The notes below the pieces were generated by a model. The model did no database searches and had not been told where the DNA came from. It saw only the letters and a list, made by a program, of their open reading frames with translations. From Ferribacterium limneticum (lineage in GTDB: Bacteria > Pseudomonadota > Gammaproteobacteria > Burkholderiales > Rhodocyclaceae), in contig NZ_CP075189.1 in assembly GCF_020510565.1 (NCBI RefSeq), positions 2,712,501 through 2,776,500 of the forward strand: a DNA stretch of 64,000 bases, in the 5' to 3' direction. Every line of letters begins with the position of its first letter. The stretch's first letter is position 1. Both the position numbers and the translations under genes were made by a program. Shown here piece after piece: positions 63,749 through 64,000 of the stretch.

Positions 63749-64000
63749 ATGCATTCAGAAATTTCCGGACTCATCTCCGAGACTGTTGTCGCGCTCTTTC
63801 AAGCAAATGGAAAGATGCTGGAATGGGGCGATGCTTTCACGGCACCTTTCGGCTTGACCAGCGCCCGATGGCAAATCCTTGGAGCAATCGCCTGGGCAGG
63901 CCAGAAACAGACGGCCCCCCAAATTGCCGAGCAAATGGGTGTCTCTCGGCAAGGCGCACAAAAGCAACTGAACCTGCTCGTTGACGATGGCTTGATTGAG
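63749..64000 (+). CDS. MarR family regulator (cut by the window end)
   Basis: The first 84 residues are inside the window. They contain a MarR winged-helix start: GKMLEWGDAFTAPFGLTSARWQILGAIAW, here only read in part as LTSARWQILGAIAW, then QTAPQIAEQMGVSRQGAQKQ as the recognition helix region. GAGG precedes the ATG. Its own promoter carries the inverted repeat at 63688-63721. Targets would lie to the right of the window. Confidence 0.9.
   Translation, partial: MHSEISGLISETVVALFQANGKMLEWGDAFTAPFGLTSARWQILGAIAWAGQKQTAPQIAEQMGVSRQGAQKQLNLLVDDGLIE

Noticed and set aside
1..64000. Search for tRNA, rRNA, CRISPR repeats, integrase genes and att repeats
   Set aside because: Nothing with the needed structure was recognised by eye. 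A tRNAscan, CRISPR finder and integrase profile search could still find weak cases.

Overview
The window looks like a betaproteobacterial chromosome. The PHA-type remnants, the IHF-beta-like protein, the aromatic and hydrocarbon catabolism genes and the general protein style suggest Rhodocyclales or Burkholderiales relatives. That placement is inference from family resemblance only. No rRNA, tRNA or CRISPR array was seen.

Region 1 (about 1-14.1 kb) is GC-rich and mosaic. It opens with a decayed polyhydroxyalkanoate locus: an intact phasin-like protein, a truncated phasin and a frameshifted 3' end of PHA synthase. A TetR regulator, an IS3 remnant, a DUF2141 protein, and IS110 and Rhs scraps follow. 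Then comes a backbone typical of integrative elements: several small unknown genes that share a repeated leader, a RadC/JAMM protein, an operon for a metal-binding recombination-directionality-factor-like protein, an Mre11/SbcD-like nuclease and a Rad50/SbcC-like ATPase, and an IHF-beta-like protein.

Region 2 (about 14.2-59.8 kb) is less GC-rich and almost entirely on the minus strand. It is a large catabolic island. At its downstream end are a four-gene set (Rieske dioxygenase alpha and beta, extradiol dioxygenase, class II aldolase-like protein), a UspA-hemerythrin fusion and an orphan gene. The middle holds pyruvate carboxylase, a two-subunit CoA-transferase, ETF, an aldehyde dehydrogenase, PaaJ/PaaH/PaaF-like beta-oxidation enzymes, HpaI/HpaH-like aldolase and hydratase, a C-C hydrolase, a CaiB/BaiF CoA-transferase, an acyl-CoA dehydrogenase, glutaryl-CoA dehydrogenase, the Rieske ferredoxin and its reductase, and a PdxA/TphB-like dehydrogenase. 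Read as chemistry: ring dihydroxylation, dehydrogenation with or without decarboxylation, meta-cleavage, C-C hydrolysis, hydration, aldol cleavage to pyruvate plus a semialdehyde, oxidation to a dicarboxylate, CoA activation, beta-oxidation to glutaryl-CoA and on to acetyl-CoA. This is the logic known for tetralin, so a fused-ring or carboxylated alkylaromatic substrate is a reasonable guess.

Region 3 (about 46.1-59.8 kb, same strand) is a second module. It contains a two-subunit molybdenum enzyme of the pyrogallol transhydroxylase / resorcinol hydroxylase family with two unusual features, namely an SCP2-like N-terminal extension and apparent loss of one Fe-S cluster. With it are a WrbA-like quinone reductase, a SnoaL-like protein, an MMPL/RND transporter, YCF48-, DUF1329- and DUF1302-family envelope proteins, a DUF849 beta-keto acid cleavage enzyme and a homogentisate-dioxygenase-like cupin protein. 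An O2-independent type of ring hydroxylation next to O2-dependent ring cleavage is the most interesting arrangement in the window.

Region 4 (about 60.1-64 kb, plus strand) has a MarR regulator, an MFS transporter, an isocitrate/isopropylmalate-type dehydrogenase, an IS1182-type remnant and the start of another MarR gene behind a strong inverted repeat. Insertion-sequence remnants inside and beside the catabolic block (20.6 kb and 63.3 kb) and the change in composition near 14.1 kb suggest the block was acquired in pieces.
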